The notes under the pieces were generated by a model. It saw only the letters and a program-made list of their open reading frames with translations, ran no database searches and was not told the DNA's origin. A stretch of 64,000 nt of DNA, taken from NCBI GenBank assembly GCA_040218415.1, contig JAVJRN010000049.1, forward strand, positions 186,001-250,000, in the 5' to 3' direction. Position numbers and translations under genes: made by a program. The stretch is from JAVJRN01 sp040218415. Lineage in GTDB: Bacteria > Bacteroidota > Bacteroidia > Cytophagales > Cyclobacteriaceae. Shown here piece by piece: positions 9,422 through 18,979 of this stretch (position 1 is the first letter of the stretch; each line of letters opens with the position of its first letter).

Positions 9422-11866
9422 TTATTCGTTCCTTAGCGATTGCACAGGATTGGCACTGGCGGCTTTCCATGATTGGAAACTCATCGTTAGCCATGCAATA
9501 CTGCCTGCACTAATTCCTGCAATTAGAAAAATCCAAATCTTCAAGTCTGTTCTAAAAGCAAAGTCTTGAAGCCACGTATCCATTGCGAAATAGGAAATGG
9601 GGGCAGCTATCACAAAGGAAATACCCACCAATTTGATAAAGTTCAATGACAACTTATTTACAATACTTGAAACACTGGCGCCAAGGACTTTTCTGATGCC
9701 TATTTCCTTTCTTTTTTGCTCAGCAGTAAAGGAGGCTAGTCCAAATAACCCAAGACAAGCAATAAAAATGACCAAAAATGCGAATATTCCAAACACTTGA
9801 CCTACCTGCTTTTCGCTGCTATAAATATTGTTAAATCGCTCATCTAGAAAGCTATGTGAAAACGGTTGGCCTGGAGCCAGCTCGTCCCATTTGTCTTTGA
9901 GAAAACTGATGGTTTGCTCTGTCTCTTCGGTTTTCATTCTGAAAGCGACAAAACCTGATTGTCTCCCAAGATGAAATAGCACTGGATTAATTTTCTTTTT
10001 CATGGAAGCAAAGTGAAAATCCTCTATCACTCCCAATATTTTATAGGAATCAATATTAGTACCTTCTGAATCTTCTGGGGAGTCGCCACCATAGGTGGAT
10101 ATTATCTGACCGATAGGGTCTTGCAGTCCGAGATCTCTTACCAATGCTTCATTTACCAAAATACCAGAACTGTCTGAGGGGAAGTCTTTGGAAAAATTCC
10201 TTCCATCTTTTATTTTCATCCCAAGGGTAGAAATATAATCAGTATCTATCCAGAAATTGTGAACGATATAAGTTTCAGCCCCATTCATATCTACACCCGG
10301 CCAGTAAATGTTGTTATTGTTTGTCGTCCCAACAGGGAAGAAGCTCGACACAGTGCCAGATTCAATGTTTGAATTACGTAAAGCCTCCGTTTTAAATGCA
10401 TCCACTTGCTTATCAAGAAGCCAAGCATCATGCACCATAAGGACTTGGTTTTTGTCGAACCCCAATTTCTTGTTTTGAATAAATGAAAGTTGGTCAAAGA
10501 CAATGGCTGTACCAATAATCATGATGATGGAGACCGTAAATTGGACTACCACAAGTGTACTTCTAATTCCACCGCTATTAAAACCAAGGTTCAACTTACC
10601 CTTGAGGGTTTCTGCTGGTCTGAAGCTGGAAAGATAAAAAGCCGGGTAACTTCCTGATAATACCCCAACAACAATGAAAATGGCAAAACTGATCGCTAAA
10701 AATGAAGTAGAAGTTAAGTTATCGAATGTCAAAGACTTGCCAGTTAATTCGTTGAAGCTTGGAAGTAGGAGCAATGCAAGGCAAAATGCGATCAGCATAG
10801 ATATTAAAGTAATAATCATTGCTTCTGAAATAAACTGACCAATCAACTGTGAACGATAAGCGCCCATCACTTTTCTAAGTCCAACTTCTTTCGCTCGATT
10901 TGAAGACCTGGCAGTTGCCAAATTCATGAAATTGATGATGGCCAATAGCAGTATAAAAAGACCGATTGCAGAAAAAATGTAGACGTAATTGATATCTCCA
11001 TTAGCCTCAAGATCCCCGAGCTTATCAGAGTAAAGGTGAATGTCCTTTAATGGGAAGAGGAAAAAACCAATATTATTGTCGTTTTCTTGAAATTCCTCAA
11101 AGGACATATTCATAAACTGCTTAATCTCTGGCCCTACTTTGCTTTCGATAAGTTCAGGAAATTTGGCTTCAAGTGCTGCAGGTTTTGCTCCTTCTGATAG
11201 TTTTAAATAGGTATTAAAATTAAAACTCATCCATACTGAGCTCTTGCTATCTGCTCGGTCTTCCATCGTGAGCATCATATTATTGCTAAAATGGGTATTT
11301 TCAGGAAAGTCGGGGTAGACTCCCGTCACTTCATAGTCCGTTTCACTATCGAGGATAACTATTTGACCAATTGGATCTTCTTTTCCAAAAATCTTGGTGG
11401 CAGTAGTCTGATCAAGCACGAGCGTATTAGGTCTGCTCAGACAAGTTTCAGGATCACCGGCCGTCAGCGGATAGTCCCAAAAGGTAAAAAAATTCGGGTC
11501 GGCATGTATTACGTTTTCTTCTTTGTAAGTAAGCTCTTGGTCTCTTCTTTTTACGTACCAAGTGCCTGTGGTTCTAAACCTAAAAGCATCTTCGACTTCC
11601 GGATAGTCTTCGCTCATGGTTTTAGCAGCAGGTGCAGACATGATAGCAGTAACAACATCGTTTCCGTTGATGCTACCAGAAAAATCCATCCGATACACCT
11701 TGTCGGCATTTTTAAAATGCGTGTCATACCTCAATTCATCAGTCACAAATAATGCGATGAAAAGAAAACATGCCAATCCAATAGAAAGGCCAAGAATGTT
11801 AATCAATGAGTAAAATTTTTGCTTAAAAAGGTTACGTACGGAGATGATTAGGTAATTCTTAATCAT
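9422..11866 (-). CDS. ABC transporter permease, MacB/FtsX type (814 aa)
   Basis: Paralogue of the permease at 3770-6190 with the same architecture. The start is basic (MIKNYLIISVRNLFKQK), then an N-terminal TM helix, a MacB-type periplasmic core, FtsX repeat 1 with SNRAKEVGLRKVMGA, a second periplasmic domain, and FtsX repeat 2 with KRKEIGIRKVLGAS near residue 715. It ends in LRNE, a family-typical tail (the other permease ends LKDE). No ATP-binding subunit is nearby. It is convergent with the histidine kinase gene and terminated by the hairpin at 9369-9397. The module of two permeases around one sigma-54 two-component system suggests an inducible envelope stress or export system. Substrate unknown. 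Confidence 0.9.
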   Translation of the reverse strand: MIKNYLIISVRNLFKQKFYSLINILGLSIGLACFLFIALFVTDELRYDTHFKNADKVYRMDFSGSINGNDVVTAIMSAPAAKTMSEDYPEVEDAFRFRTTGTWYVKRRDQELTYKEENVIHADPNFFTFWDYPLTAGDPETCLSRPNTLVLDQTTATKIFGKEDPIGQIVILDSETDYEVTGVYPDFPENTHFSNNMMLTMEDRADSKSSVWMSFNFNTYLKLSEGAKPAALEAKFPELIESKVGPEIKQFMNMSFEEFQENDNNIGFFLFPLKDIHLYSDKLGDLEANGDINYVYIFSAIGLFILLLAIINFMNLATARSSNRAKEVGLRKVMGAYRSQLIGQFISEAMIITLISMLIAFCLALLLLPSFNELTGKSLTFDNLTSTSFLAISFAIFIVVGVLSGSYPAFYLSSFRPAETLKGKLNLGFNSGGIRSTLVVVQFTVSIIMIIGTAIVFDQLSFIQNKKLGFDKNQVLMVHDAWLLDKQVDAFKTEALRNSNIESGTVSSFFPVGTTNNNNIYWPGVDMNGAETYIVHNFWIDTDYISTLGMKIKDGRNFSKDFPSDSSGILVNEALVRDLGLQDPIGQIISTYGGDSPEDSEGTNIDSYKILGVIEDFHFASMKKKINPVLFHLGRQSGFVAFRMKTEETEQTISFLKDKWDELAPGQPFSHSFLDERFNNIYSSEKQVGQVFGIFAFLVIFIACLGLFGLASFTAEQKRKEIGIRKVLGASVSSIVNKLSLNFIKLVGISFVIAAPISYFAMDTWLQDFAFRTDLKIWIFLIAGISAGSIAWLTMSFQSWKAASANPVQSLRNE

Positions 11867-12334
11867 GATAAGTCGGTTTTGTTATGAATCCTTTGGTTAA
11901 TCATTGTTTTGATGCCACAATATGGTAATAGGTTGCATCAGATAACTAGATTTTAACTATAGAGTATTAAAAGGTATTATGCATTACAAGGTTGCGTTTT
12001 ACTTGAATTATTATTCAACTTAATATTTGCACGGGAGAATTTTGATTTTAAAGGTGGCCTGATATGGATAAAGAATCATCAAGCTTTGACATTATTGCGT
12101 TACAGGGAATTTAAAAAAATAAATTGGTATTAACTCGAGTTCGACTAATAAATCATTGAAATCAGCGTTAAAATCGTCTTTGCGAAATAAGAACCGATTA
12201 AAATGAGGTTTTTATTGAAGCAATCTCACCTTTCTAGCAGATTAATTCAATTTTCTAATCTCTTCAAGATTAAAAAATATCGTGCTGACTCTAAAACGAA
12301 TGCTGAACAATCGAACTCAGGTTATTAGTAAAAT
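11867..12334. other. 468-base gap without a recognisable gene
   Basis: Very AT-rich spacer upstream of the permease at 9422-11866 and downstream of the lipoprotein gene at 12335-13033. The longest plausible frame is a 16-codon stub near 12064 with no features. No tRNA, hairpin with T run or repeat was recognised. It presumably holds the permease promoter, but no clean sigma-54 or housekeeping motif is seen. Confidence 0.5.
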
Positions 12335-13033
12335 TTAGAGAGATTTTTTCTTGAAAGTAGGATCATTGAAAACAACAGTTTCATAATTGAACTCGTATCT
12401 GGCTATTGATCCTTGAAGTATTTCCACCTTATCAAAGATGTTAACACCTTCATTTTCGTACCACTCAGAAAAGTAAATTTGGATTAATTCACTTTTTTTG
12501 TAAGGATTTCTCATAGTGAATCCATTGAGGCGACCCTCATTTTTATCAAAATAGAATTTCACTGGAAAACCAAGAGGATCAGTGGCGAGCATTTCGGCTG
12601 ATTTTAAACCAAAATAAGTAGTATCCTTGGAATATTGAAAATCTGAGTAGCGGTCTTCCAGCTCAATAATCAATTTGTGGAACTCATGTGCTTTAACCAC
12701 GCCAATCATGGCAGTAGAGATGTGACCTGCATTGTCATAAGCACTATCTAACCCATAACCTTCGCCATAGTTACGAACCAGCACCATTAATGGTGATTTG
12801 TCCGCATACTCCTGTTCAAAAAATAAGTAAGGCTGAGACATTGTAGACTCGGTAAGTGTGGAATATTTACCATCAGGTCCTTCGCAGGCTGCCTTGGCAA
12901 CAATGCAATTCACATTATCGATTTGTCCCAAGCTTTTGATGTGCTTTTGTAAAATGGTTTCCTCTTTGGATTGACTACAGTCAAAACACAAAAAACCTAT
13001 GACCAATAAAATTGCTGTTTTAATCCTCCACAT
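12335..13033 (-). CDS. hypothetical lipoprotein
   Basis: 232 residues. Signal MWRIKTAILLVIGFLCFDC with probable lipidated Cys 19; Asp at -1 makes the lipobox atypical. The mature part has two Cys (about 40 and 49, NCIVAKAACEG). A beta-rich middle reading YFGLKSAEMLATDPLGFPVKF and KNEGRLNGFTMRNPYKKSE resembles LolA/LolB-like lipoprotein-carrier folds only in general character. I do not recognise the family. It is a single-gene unit on the minus strand, divergent from the YwbE-family gene at 13191. Function unknown. Confidence 0.65.
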   Translation of the reverse strand: MWRIKTAILLVIGFLCFDCSQSKEETILQKHIKSLGQIDNVNCIVAKAACEGPDGKYSTLTESTMSQPYLFFEQEYADKSPLMVLVRNYGEGYGLDSAYDNAGHISTAMIGVVKAHEFHKLIIELEDRYSDFQYSKDTTYFGLKSAEMLATDPLGFPVKFYFDKNEGRLNGFTMRNPYKKSELIQIYFSEWYENEGVNIFDKVEILQGSIARYEFNYETVVFNDPTFKKKSL

Positions 13034-13190
13034 AACAATGCCTAAAGTTCCTTATACTTAAGCAAAATTCATAGTAAAACGAGATGAAGAGGTTAATTTC
13101 ATAGGTGAAAAGTCATTTTTACGCTTGACAGTATGTTTTTATTTACTCAGATAATCAACATACCAGATAAGAGCATTTAAATTTGAATCA

Positions 13191-13388
13191 ATGGAGCATA
13201 CAAAAAGGGACAATATCAAGCCAGGTATTTTAGTAAGGGTAGTTCAAAAACACCATCAGCGGTCAGGTGAACTAACGGAAGGAGTAGTGAAAGATTTACT
13301 TACCAAGTCACCAAAACATCATCATGGCATCAAGGTACGGCTAGAAGACGGGATCGTGGGCAGAGTGAAAGAAATTATTGAAGAATGA
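13191..13388 (+). CDS. ywbE: YwbE family protein (DUF2196)
   Basis: 65 residues that match the small YwbE family along their full length: I-KPG near the start, then a QHHQRSGELTEGVVKDLLT-like segment, then HHGIKVRLEDGIVGRVKEI. The family is a small beta-barrel-like cytoplasmic protein of unknown biochemical role, found in Firmicutes and Bacteroidota. Its stop overlaps the ATG of the next gene by four bases, so it is coupled to the uncharacterised 157-aa protein. Confidence 0.85.
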   Translation: MEHTKRDNIKPGILVRVVQKHHQRSGELTEGVVKDLLTKSPKHHHGIKVRLEDGIVGRVKEIIEE

Positions 13389-13858
13389 AAATTGCCACCA
13401 TTGCTCAAATTAAAAAAGTGTTAAAATTACTTTCTTCAGAGCAACAAACGGAAATCATACTTCGCCTAGCCAAATACAAAAAGGACACGAAAGAACTGCT
13501 TCATTATTTGATTTACGAGGCAGATGATGAGGCTTCTTATATTGAAGCAGTGAAAGAAGATATTGATGAAGCGTTTGAGCAAGTCAATGTGGCAAACTTA
13601 TATTTGGCAAAAAAAACGATCCGAAAAACCTTAAGAATAACCACTAAACACATCAGGTTTTCTGGACAAAAACAAACGGAAGTAGAGTTGCTGATATATT
13701 TCTGTCAAGTACTGCGCAACTCAGGATTGCCAATTGGAAAGAGTTCCGTATTGGAAAACCTTTATGATCGTCAAATTATTAAAATTGAAAAAGCGCTAAG
13801 CTACTTGCACGAGGATTTACAGTTTGATTATCAACACGAGGTAGATGCGTTGAGATAA
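13385..13858 (+). CDS. conserved hypothetical protein coupled to YwbE
   Basis: 157 residues, soluble, predicted mostly alpha-helical, no signal peptide and no TM helix. It is rich in Lys and Glu with repeated short helices (IKKVLKLLSSEQQTEIILRL; LAKKTIRKTLRITTKHIRF). No recognised domain or catalytic motif. It begins inside the YwbE stop codon (ATGA overlap). The tight pairing is the only clue to function; helical-repeat adaptor proteins look like this, but that is speculation. Confidence 0.6.
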   Translation: MKIATIAQIKKVLKLLSSEQQTEIILRLAKYKKDTKELLHYLIYEADDEASYIEAVKEDIDEAFEQVNVANLYLAKKTIRKTLRITTKHIRFSGQKQTEVELLIYFCQVLRNSGLPIGKSSVLENLYDRQIIKIEKALSYLHEDLQFDYQHEVDALR

Positions 13859-13982
13859 TGGTTCACCGTAATCCTAAATTGATGGATGTTGAATAAATAT
13901 GCCGGAGTTTCATCATTCAAACGTAAGAATGCGATCCTTCTGCTTTAAGAAAAGAGGAGGATCTAATTTTTTTTGAATCGAA

Positions 13983-14363
13983 CTAATGGCGATGGTTATA
14001 AGCCCAGGCAATGAGTAGTGGATGAATCACGAGTAGTCGACCCCAGCCAACCCAAGCAGGCACGCAAAGCGCATCAACACAATTACCTTCTGTAATGAAA
14101 TAAATATGTGAAGGAATAAACGCTACCAATAAGAGCATAATCCCGAAAGCTGCCCACTTGCGATATTTGCTTGTTAAAAGCATCAAACCTAAAATCATCT
14201 CAACGATACCTGAAATAAGATTAATGGCTCCATGCCAAGGCAAGTAATCAGGGATCAAATCGAAATAGAAGTCCGGATTTATGAAATGATTCGCCCCTGC
14301 AGCTACGTAAAATCCAGCTTGTACGTAGCGACTTGTTTTTTTAAGAAGTGAGTTTCCAGCCAT
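13983..14363 (-). CDS. DoxX-like small membrane protein
   Basis: About 126 residues from ATG 14363 (MAGNSLLKKTSRYVQAG); an upstream TTG at 14381 is a weaker start. Four TM helices in the DoxX/MauE-like pattern: the first contains GFYVAAGANHFINPDFY, followed by LIPDYLPWH, a helix with GIVEMILGLMLL, and two further helices. The FxxxGxxHFxxPxxY-type entry is characteristic of DoxX-like proteins in Bacteroidota. These inner-membrane proteins are linked to redox or thiosulfate metabolism in some species, but the role here is unknown. It overlaps the preceding gene by 23 bases (same operon). Confidence 0.75.
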   Translation of the reverse strand: MAGNSLLKKTSRYVQAGFYVAAGANHFINPDFYFDLIPDYLPWHGAINLISGIVEMILGLMLLTSKYRKWAAFGIMLLLVAFIPSHIYFITEGNCVDALCVPAWVGWGRLLVIHPLLIAWAYNHRH

Positions 14364-14733
14364 TTTTATGCGTTTCAACAAGGATTAATGTAAAAGGAAC
14401 CCACCAAATGAGGTCATTAGTGATCAGTGTGTAACCAAACTCAGCGGATACCTGCCCAGTAAAATAATTAAAGATATAGCCGATTGGGCCAAAGATTTTA
14501 CCAAGAAAACCCACAAATACGATAGGCCAATGACGGATTGGATCGTAACTCGCCAACCAATACCCAATGCCGTAAACACCGATTACCATCCCCATTCCCT
14601 GCCAAATAGTTGCATGCTTTAAAGGCTCCATGTTGGTCAGTTCAAAGAAATGCTGTGGAAACAAAACCACCCAGGCACCCCAAAGTATGTTATAGATGGC
14701 CGCTAGTTTGAGTGTTAATCCGTAATTTTTCAT
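14341..14733 (-). CDS. four-helix small membrane protein
   Basis: About 130 residues from ATG 14733 (MKNYGLTLKLAAIYN); an in-frame ATG at 14760 would sit close to the hairpin at 14770-14801, so I prefer the inner one. Four TM segments, with Trp/Gly-rich helix 1 (YNILWGAWVVLFPQHFF), helix 2 with GMGMVIGVYGIGYWLAS, helix 3 with FVGFLGKIFGPIGYIF, and helix 4 with LIWWVPFTLILV. Similar proteins in Bacteroidota are called hypothetical or, wrongly, alkyl hydroperoxide reductase. It forms an operon with the DoxX-like gene (23-bp overlap). Function unknown. Confidence 0.65.
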   Translation of the reverse strand: MKNYGLTLKLAAIYNILWGAWVVLFPQHFFELTNMEPLKHATIWQGMGMVIGVYGIGYWLASYDPIRHWPIVFVGFLGKIFGPIGYIFNYFTGQVSAEFGYTLITNDLIWWVPFTLILVETHKNGWKLTS

Positions 14734-14769
14734 GAAGTCAAAACTTGGAATGGATACCATTGTTCATAA

Positions 14770-14801
14770 AAAAACCGAAATCTGTAAAGAATTCGGTTTT
14801 T
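14770..14801 (-). terminator. Rho-independent terminator of the lipoprotein gene
   Basis: 10-bp stem (14770-14779 with 14792-14801), 12-base loop, followed on the minus strand by a T run. It lies 22 bases beyond the stop of the 14823-15620 gene. Confidence 0.8.
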
Positions 14802-14822
14802 GATTCTCGGTCAATTAAAAAA

Positions 14823-15620
14823 TCATTCTGTCAATTTAACTGTTCGCTCCACAGAATTGAATGGACCAGCAATTACATTTCCATCTTTATCAACGAGTTC
14901 TAATTTCACTGTTACTTCTCCTGGTTCTAACCCTTTAATATAGTAAGGAGCCCATTCATCGATCGTAAATGGCGTTCCGTTGATTGTTGCAATTACTTTA
15001 TTTCCTTCCGGACTAATCTCCGTATTCAAAAGAAAAAAGTCTAACATTAAATTGTCTATATCAGCTCCGGAGTAAGTTCCCTTCGGGCGACTATAAAATA
15101 GGTGTTGCTCTGATAAGTCTACATCAGGGCCTTCGCTAGGAGAACCTACTTTTACAACATCAACCCAAAATGATTGACCGTTTTTTACACTTTCATGATA
15201 AGATCTTGAAAGAAAGGCTAAAATAGTGTGATAACCTTCAGGCATCTCTTTTTCAAATGACGGAGTATAGTGTGCGGAGTAAGGGCCATTATTTACTATA
15301 AAATGAATGTGTTGGCCTTTGCCAGAATTGGCTATTCCACGAGTGGCAGCATCAGCGGTCTGAACGCCGAGTTCGTACTCTTCAACACTAAAATTTATCA
15401 TAGCATTGTATGTAGAATCACCTTTTTTCAGATCTATCGTTGATAAATCCAGAGAAGCATTCTCGTATTCTGGTGAAGCTGGAGCCTTAACTAATGTCAA
15501 AGGGGTTACCTCTTCGACGGCTGTTTCTTCTTTAGCTTCCTTTTTTGCTGGACTACAAGATGCTGCTATAAAAAGTAACGTTATAGCTAAAATAAATAAG
15601 TTGTTGTATTTGTATTTCAT
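14823..15620 (-). CDS. lipoprotein with duplicated beta-rich domain
   Basis: 265 residues from ATG 15620 (MKYKYNNLFILAITLLF); the longer frame opens with TTG. Lipobox AASC places the lipid on Cys 22, followed by a Lys/Glu-rich linker (SPAKKEAKEETAVEE). The mature part has a domain with HIHFIVNNGPYSAHY and EGYHTILAFLSRSYHES, and a second half with TIDEWAPYYIKGLEPGEV-type strands: both halves pair 'H/N...P' strands with a 'G-x-H-x-I/L' strand like DUF4399-type folds. I cannot assign a ligand. Presumably periplasmic, anchored to a membrane. Confidence 0.65.
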   Translation of the reverse strand: MKYKYNNLFILAITLLFIAASCSPAKKEAKEETAVEEVTPLTLVKAPASPEYENASLDLSTIDLKKGDSTYNAMINFSVEEYELGVQTADAATRGIANSGKGQHIHFIVNNGPYSAHYTPSFEKEMPEGYHTILAFLSRSYHESVKNGQSFWVDVVKVGSPSEGPDVDLSEQHLFYSRPKGTYSGADIDNLMLDFFLLNTEISPEGNKVIATINGTPFTIDEWAPYYIKGLEPGEVTVKLELVDKDGNVIAGPFNSVERTVKLTE

Positions 15621-15792
15621 ATTAAATTTTTGGTTAAGGTTCAATAAAGGAACAGCTTACATGTAAATAAGTTCCTTTTTTCTTCAGATAAGGCCGTAAA
15701 TACACTTTTAACTTTAATGGGTACGTCAAGATAAAAGTGTGTTTTTAGATGTTTTTTAGTCATTTTAGAAATTGGCCCCAAGTAAATAATAA

Positions 15793-15834
15793 AAAGACAT
15801 TCGGTAACCTACAAGAGAAATGCCGAATGCCTTT
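15793..15834 (-). terminator. Rho-independent terminator of the M16 peptidase gene
   Basis: Stem CATTCGG/CCGAATG extended by flanking pairs (15793-15806 with 15821-15834, one mismatch). A T run follows on the minus strand, about 45 bases after the stop at 15877. Confidence 0.7.
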
Positions 15835-15876
15835 ATTAAGCTGTTCAAAGAAATAATTAATCAGGTTTTACAAGAC

Positions 15877-18831
15877 TTACTGGAGTTTTATATTTTCGGT
15901 TTCTTCATATCCGAAAAGTTCTGTCAGACTCAGTTCTTGTATTGATCCGTATTTTTTCAAATCTTCAAAGTCAATTTTATCCCTTGAACCAACAAGGACA
16001 GTTACATAATTTTTGTCTTTGACATATTTTTCATGGAAATCTGTCAGATTTTCAAAGGTCATTTGAGAAACATCGTTGTAGATATCTTTTCTTATATCGT
16101 AATCTATTCCTTTGTCTTCCGCATTGATATAGCTCCAAATAATTCCACTTTTAGTGATTCTTTCACTTTCTATTTTATTCAGAATCCCTTGTTTGGCGAT
16201 ATTAAAGGCGTTTTCAGATTTTGGAAGGTCATTTAATAAGGCCACCATGGCTTTCATTGCCTCAGATTGCTTGTCTGCCTGAGTACCAATGTAGGCAAAG
16301 AGACTGTTTGCTTTGTCTTCCTTATCTCCTTCAGCATATTGAGAAAATACCGAATAGGCGAGACCTTGCGCTTCACGAATTTCCTGAAAAACAATACTAT
16401 TCATTCCGCTTCCGAAATATTCATTGAACAATCGTACTTCAGGAGCTAAATCTGGATCATAATCTACACTTGAGTGCAATAGAACCATTTCTGACTGTAC
16501 CATGTCATAGTCAGCCCAGTACACTTTCGGTTCTGTGGTTTTTAATTGCTCGTAAACTACATTTTCAGGGAGCGGAGTAAGTTCAGTTGGTACTTCGTGA
16601 TGATCAACCAAAAATTGTTTTAGCTCTTGCTCATTTTTTGGACCATAATATAAAATTCGATGAGGCATGAGTGGGATAGTGGCTATTACATCAGTAAGCT
16701 CTTTTGCAGTTAAATCTACAAGTTGATAATTAGCCAAATTATTCGTGAAAGGATTTTCTGCACCATATCGGGCGTAATTGACTAATCCACTCCAGAGAAT
16801 GGTGCCTTTGTTTTTCTTTGCATTAGCTCTCGATTTTAGTACTCTATCTACCATATCATCTAAGGCTTTTTGATCAGGCTTTGGAGAGCGAATTAACTGT
16901 TCGAAAAGCTTTGTCGCTTGCTCCATGTTTTCGTTCAATCCTGATAACGTAACATAAGTTCTTTGGCCTGAAGCGCTTACTGAAAAGGAACAACCAATTT
17001 TGTACAGCTCTTTTTTGAAGTTTTCTGACGAAAGATTTTCCGTGCCTATATACTCTAAATATCCTACAGCCATTTCAAGTAATGGGTTTTCATAACTCCC
17101 GGCCTCTAGCATGTAAGTGAGTTCGAAAAGTTCATTTTCTGTGTTTTGTCTTGCCAGTACTTTCAGGCCTTTGTAGTCAAATTCTGTTATTTCAGACTTG
17201 TAATCAACAAATACAGGTTGAAGCTTATCTACATTTTTATTGGCGATCATCTCGTGAAAGGAAGATTTCTGTTCACGATTTACTGGAACTTTGGTAATGT
17301 ATGGCTTTTCCACTTTTTGTTTATTGGGATCTTCACCGTTCCTTTTGAATACAATGGCATAATTGTCATTGTAATTTTTATTGGCAAAGTCAACCACTTC
17401 TTGCTTGGTAATTTTCTCAAGCACATCCAGGTTTTGAATGTAAGTTTCCCAAGCGATATCGTTAGTGAAGGCTAAAACCATTTCGTTTGCTCTAGAGCTA
17501 TTGCTCTCCAGGCTTTTCATTTCCGATTTTTTAAGGTCAGCAATGACAGCCGGGATAAGCCAGTCTTCAAACTCACCTTTTCTAACCAGCTCAATTTGCG
17601 CCAATAAGAGGTCTCTCACTTCTTCCAATGTTTGTCCCTGTTTTGGAGAACCGTAAAAAGTGTGAAGTGTGTAGTCGTTCATGATATCTGGCGAACATCC
17701 CGCATTGAGCACTTTTTGCTTTTGCTTTAAATTAATATCAATTAAACCTGCCTCAGCATTGCTCAAAAGCATATCAACAAGTCTGACCATATGGTATTCT
17801 TTAGTTCCTCTGCCATCAAAGCGATAAGCCATTCTTAAACTTTCTGCGCTCGGGCCAAAAACCTCTCGCACTCTAGGAGCAGTTATTTCTTTTTCTTCCA
17901 CTTTCTCCCATACAGGAAGCTCTTCATTCGGCTTCCAATCGCCGAAGTTTGCTTCTATTTGTTTGATCGTTTTCGTGTAATCAATATCACCACTGATACA
18001 AATGGCTACATTGTTTGGTCGATAATATTTATCGAAATAGGCCTTTATCTCCGTGATAGATGGGTTTTTTAAATGATCAATCGTACCTATGACCGTTTGT
18101 GTTCCGTATGGGTGGGCTTCAAAGGAAGCTTCGTATAGGGTTTCAAAAGATTTCCAAAGATCATTATCCAGTGACCTGTTTTTTTCCTCATAAACAGCCT
18201 CTAGTTCCGTGTGGAATAAGCGATTGACAATTTTTTTGAATCGGTTACCTTCAATTTCTAAGAATCTACCTAATTCGTTAGAAGGAATATCTACAGTATA
18301 TACTGTTCGATCTTCGGTGGTGTAGGCATTGAGGCCTTTACCTCCAATAAGAGCAATCATTTTATCATACTCATTTGGAATAGCCAGTTCTGCAGCTTTA
18401 TTGGAGAGCGCATCTATTTTTTCATAATGAGCTTTTCTTTCCAGTTCGTTTTCTAAGGTGGCATATATATTAAACATAGTTTCTATGCTGTCCAGTAATA
18501 TTTTCTCAGCCTCATAGTCTAGCGTGCCAAAATCTGCGGTTCCTTTAAACATCATATGTTCCAAGTAGTGAGCCAGACCAGTATTTGAAGCCGGATCATT
18601 TTTACCACCAGCTTTCACTGGAATATAAACATGTACTCTCGGCGCATTTTCATAATCGCTGAGATAAACTTTCAGTCCGTTATCCAGTTCGTAAATTCTT
18701 GTTCCCATCGGGTCGTTGGTCACATATTCATAGGTGTAACCATCGGATGTTGCAGTTTTGGTTTCGTATTTTTCGTTTTCCGAGCAGGAAAAAAGAAAAG
18801 ATATGACGAGTAGCGTGTATAGGATTCTCAT
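15877..18831 (-). CDS. M16 family zinc metallopeptidase lipoprotein (pitrilysin/insulinase type)
   Basis: 984 residues. Lipoprotein signal MRILYTLLVISFLFSC (Cys 16). The zinc-binding inverted motif H88-YL-E91-H92 (GLAHYLEHMMFKGT) and a downstream Glu in LFHTELEAVYEEKNR complete the active site. It has the usual layout of an active N-terminal M16 half plus an inactive C-terminal half (about residues 530-970, with QEIREAQGLAYSVFSQ and the R/Y pair of M16_C). Full length for the two-domain periplasmic type. It degrades peptides in the periplasm or at the outer membrane. It is a single-gene unit, divergent from aconitase with a 148-base spacer, terminated by the hairpin at 15793. Confidence 0.93.
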   Translation of the reverse strand: MRILYTLLVISFLFSCSENEKYETKTATSDGYTYEYVTNDPMGTRIYELDNGLKVYLSDYENAPRVHVYIPVKAGGKNDPASNTGLAHYLEHMMFKGTADFGTLDYEAEKILLDSIETMFNIYATLENELERKAHYEKIDALSNKAAELAIPNEYDKMIALIGGKGLNAYTTEDRTVYTVDIPSNELGRFLEIEGNRFKKIVNRLFHTELEAVYEEKNRSLDNDLWKSFETLYEASFEAHPYGTQTVIGTIDHLKNPSITEIKAYFDKYYRPNNVAICISGDIDYTKTIKQIEANFGDWKPNEELPVWEKVEEKEITAPRVREVFGPSAESLRMAYRFDGRGTKEYHMVRLVDMLLSNAEAGLIDINLKQKQKVLNAGCSPDIMNDYTLHTFYGSPKQGQTLEEVRDLLLAQIELVRKGEFEDWLIPAVIADLKKSEMKSLESNSSRANEMVLAFTNDIAWETYIQNLDVLEKITKQEVVDFANKNYNDNYAIVFKRNGEDPNKQKVEKPYITKVPVNREQKSSFHEMIANKNVDKLQPVFVDYKSEITEFDYKGLKVLARQNTENELFELTYMLEAGSYENPLLEMAVGYLEYIGTENLSSENFKKELYKIGCSFSVSASGQRTYVTLSGLNENMEQATKLFEQLIRSPKPDQKALDDMVDRVLKSRANAKKNKGTILWSGLVNYARYGAENPFTNNLANYQLVDLTAKELTDVIATIPLMPHRILYYGPKNEQELKQFLVDHHEVPTELTPLPENVVYEQLKTTEPKVYWADYDMVQSEMVLLHSSVDYDPDLAPEVRLFNEYFGSGMNSIVFQEIREAQGLAYSVFSQYAEGDKEDKANSLFAYIGTQADKQSEAMKAMVALLNDLPKSENAFNIAKQGILNKIESERITKSGIIWSYINAEDKGIDYDIRKDIYNDVSQMTFENLTDFHEKYVKDKNYVTVLVGSRDKIDFEDLKKYGSIQELSLTELFGYEETENIKLQ

Positions 18832-18979
18832 TTTTATAGAATGTTTGTTAGATCAATACCGCTAAAATAACTATTTCGTATAGGAATACATGATGATATT
18901 TAATAGATAAATTTCTATCCAGTGATCAAAATCAATATCTTCGTGGAAACAATCATTTTTAGAACAAAACCAACTTTAT

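Noticed and set aside
11291..11752. 153-codon open frame on the plus strand inside the minus-strand permease gene
   Set aside because: Antisense to a strongly supported MacB/FtsX gene, no family resemblance, composition typical of a shadow frame.
11905..11960. Possible sigma-54 promoter upstream of the second permease
   Set aside because: TGGCAT is present on the minus strand but no GC pair follows at the required 10-base spacing; a plus-strand TGG...TGC pair has wrong spacing and direction.
15645..15876. tRNA or small RNA in the gap before the M16 gene's terminator
   Set aside because: Only the terminator hairpin is visible; no tRNA arms or T-loop sequence.
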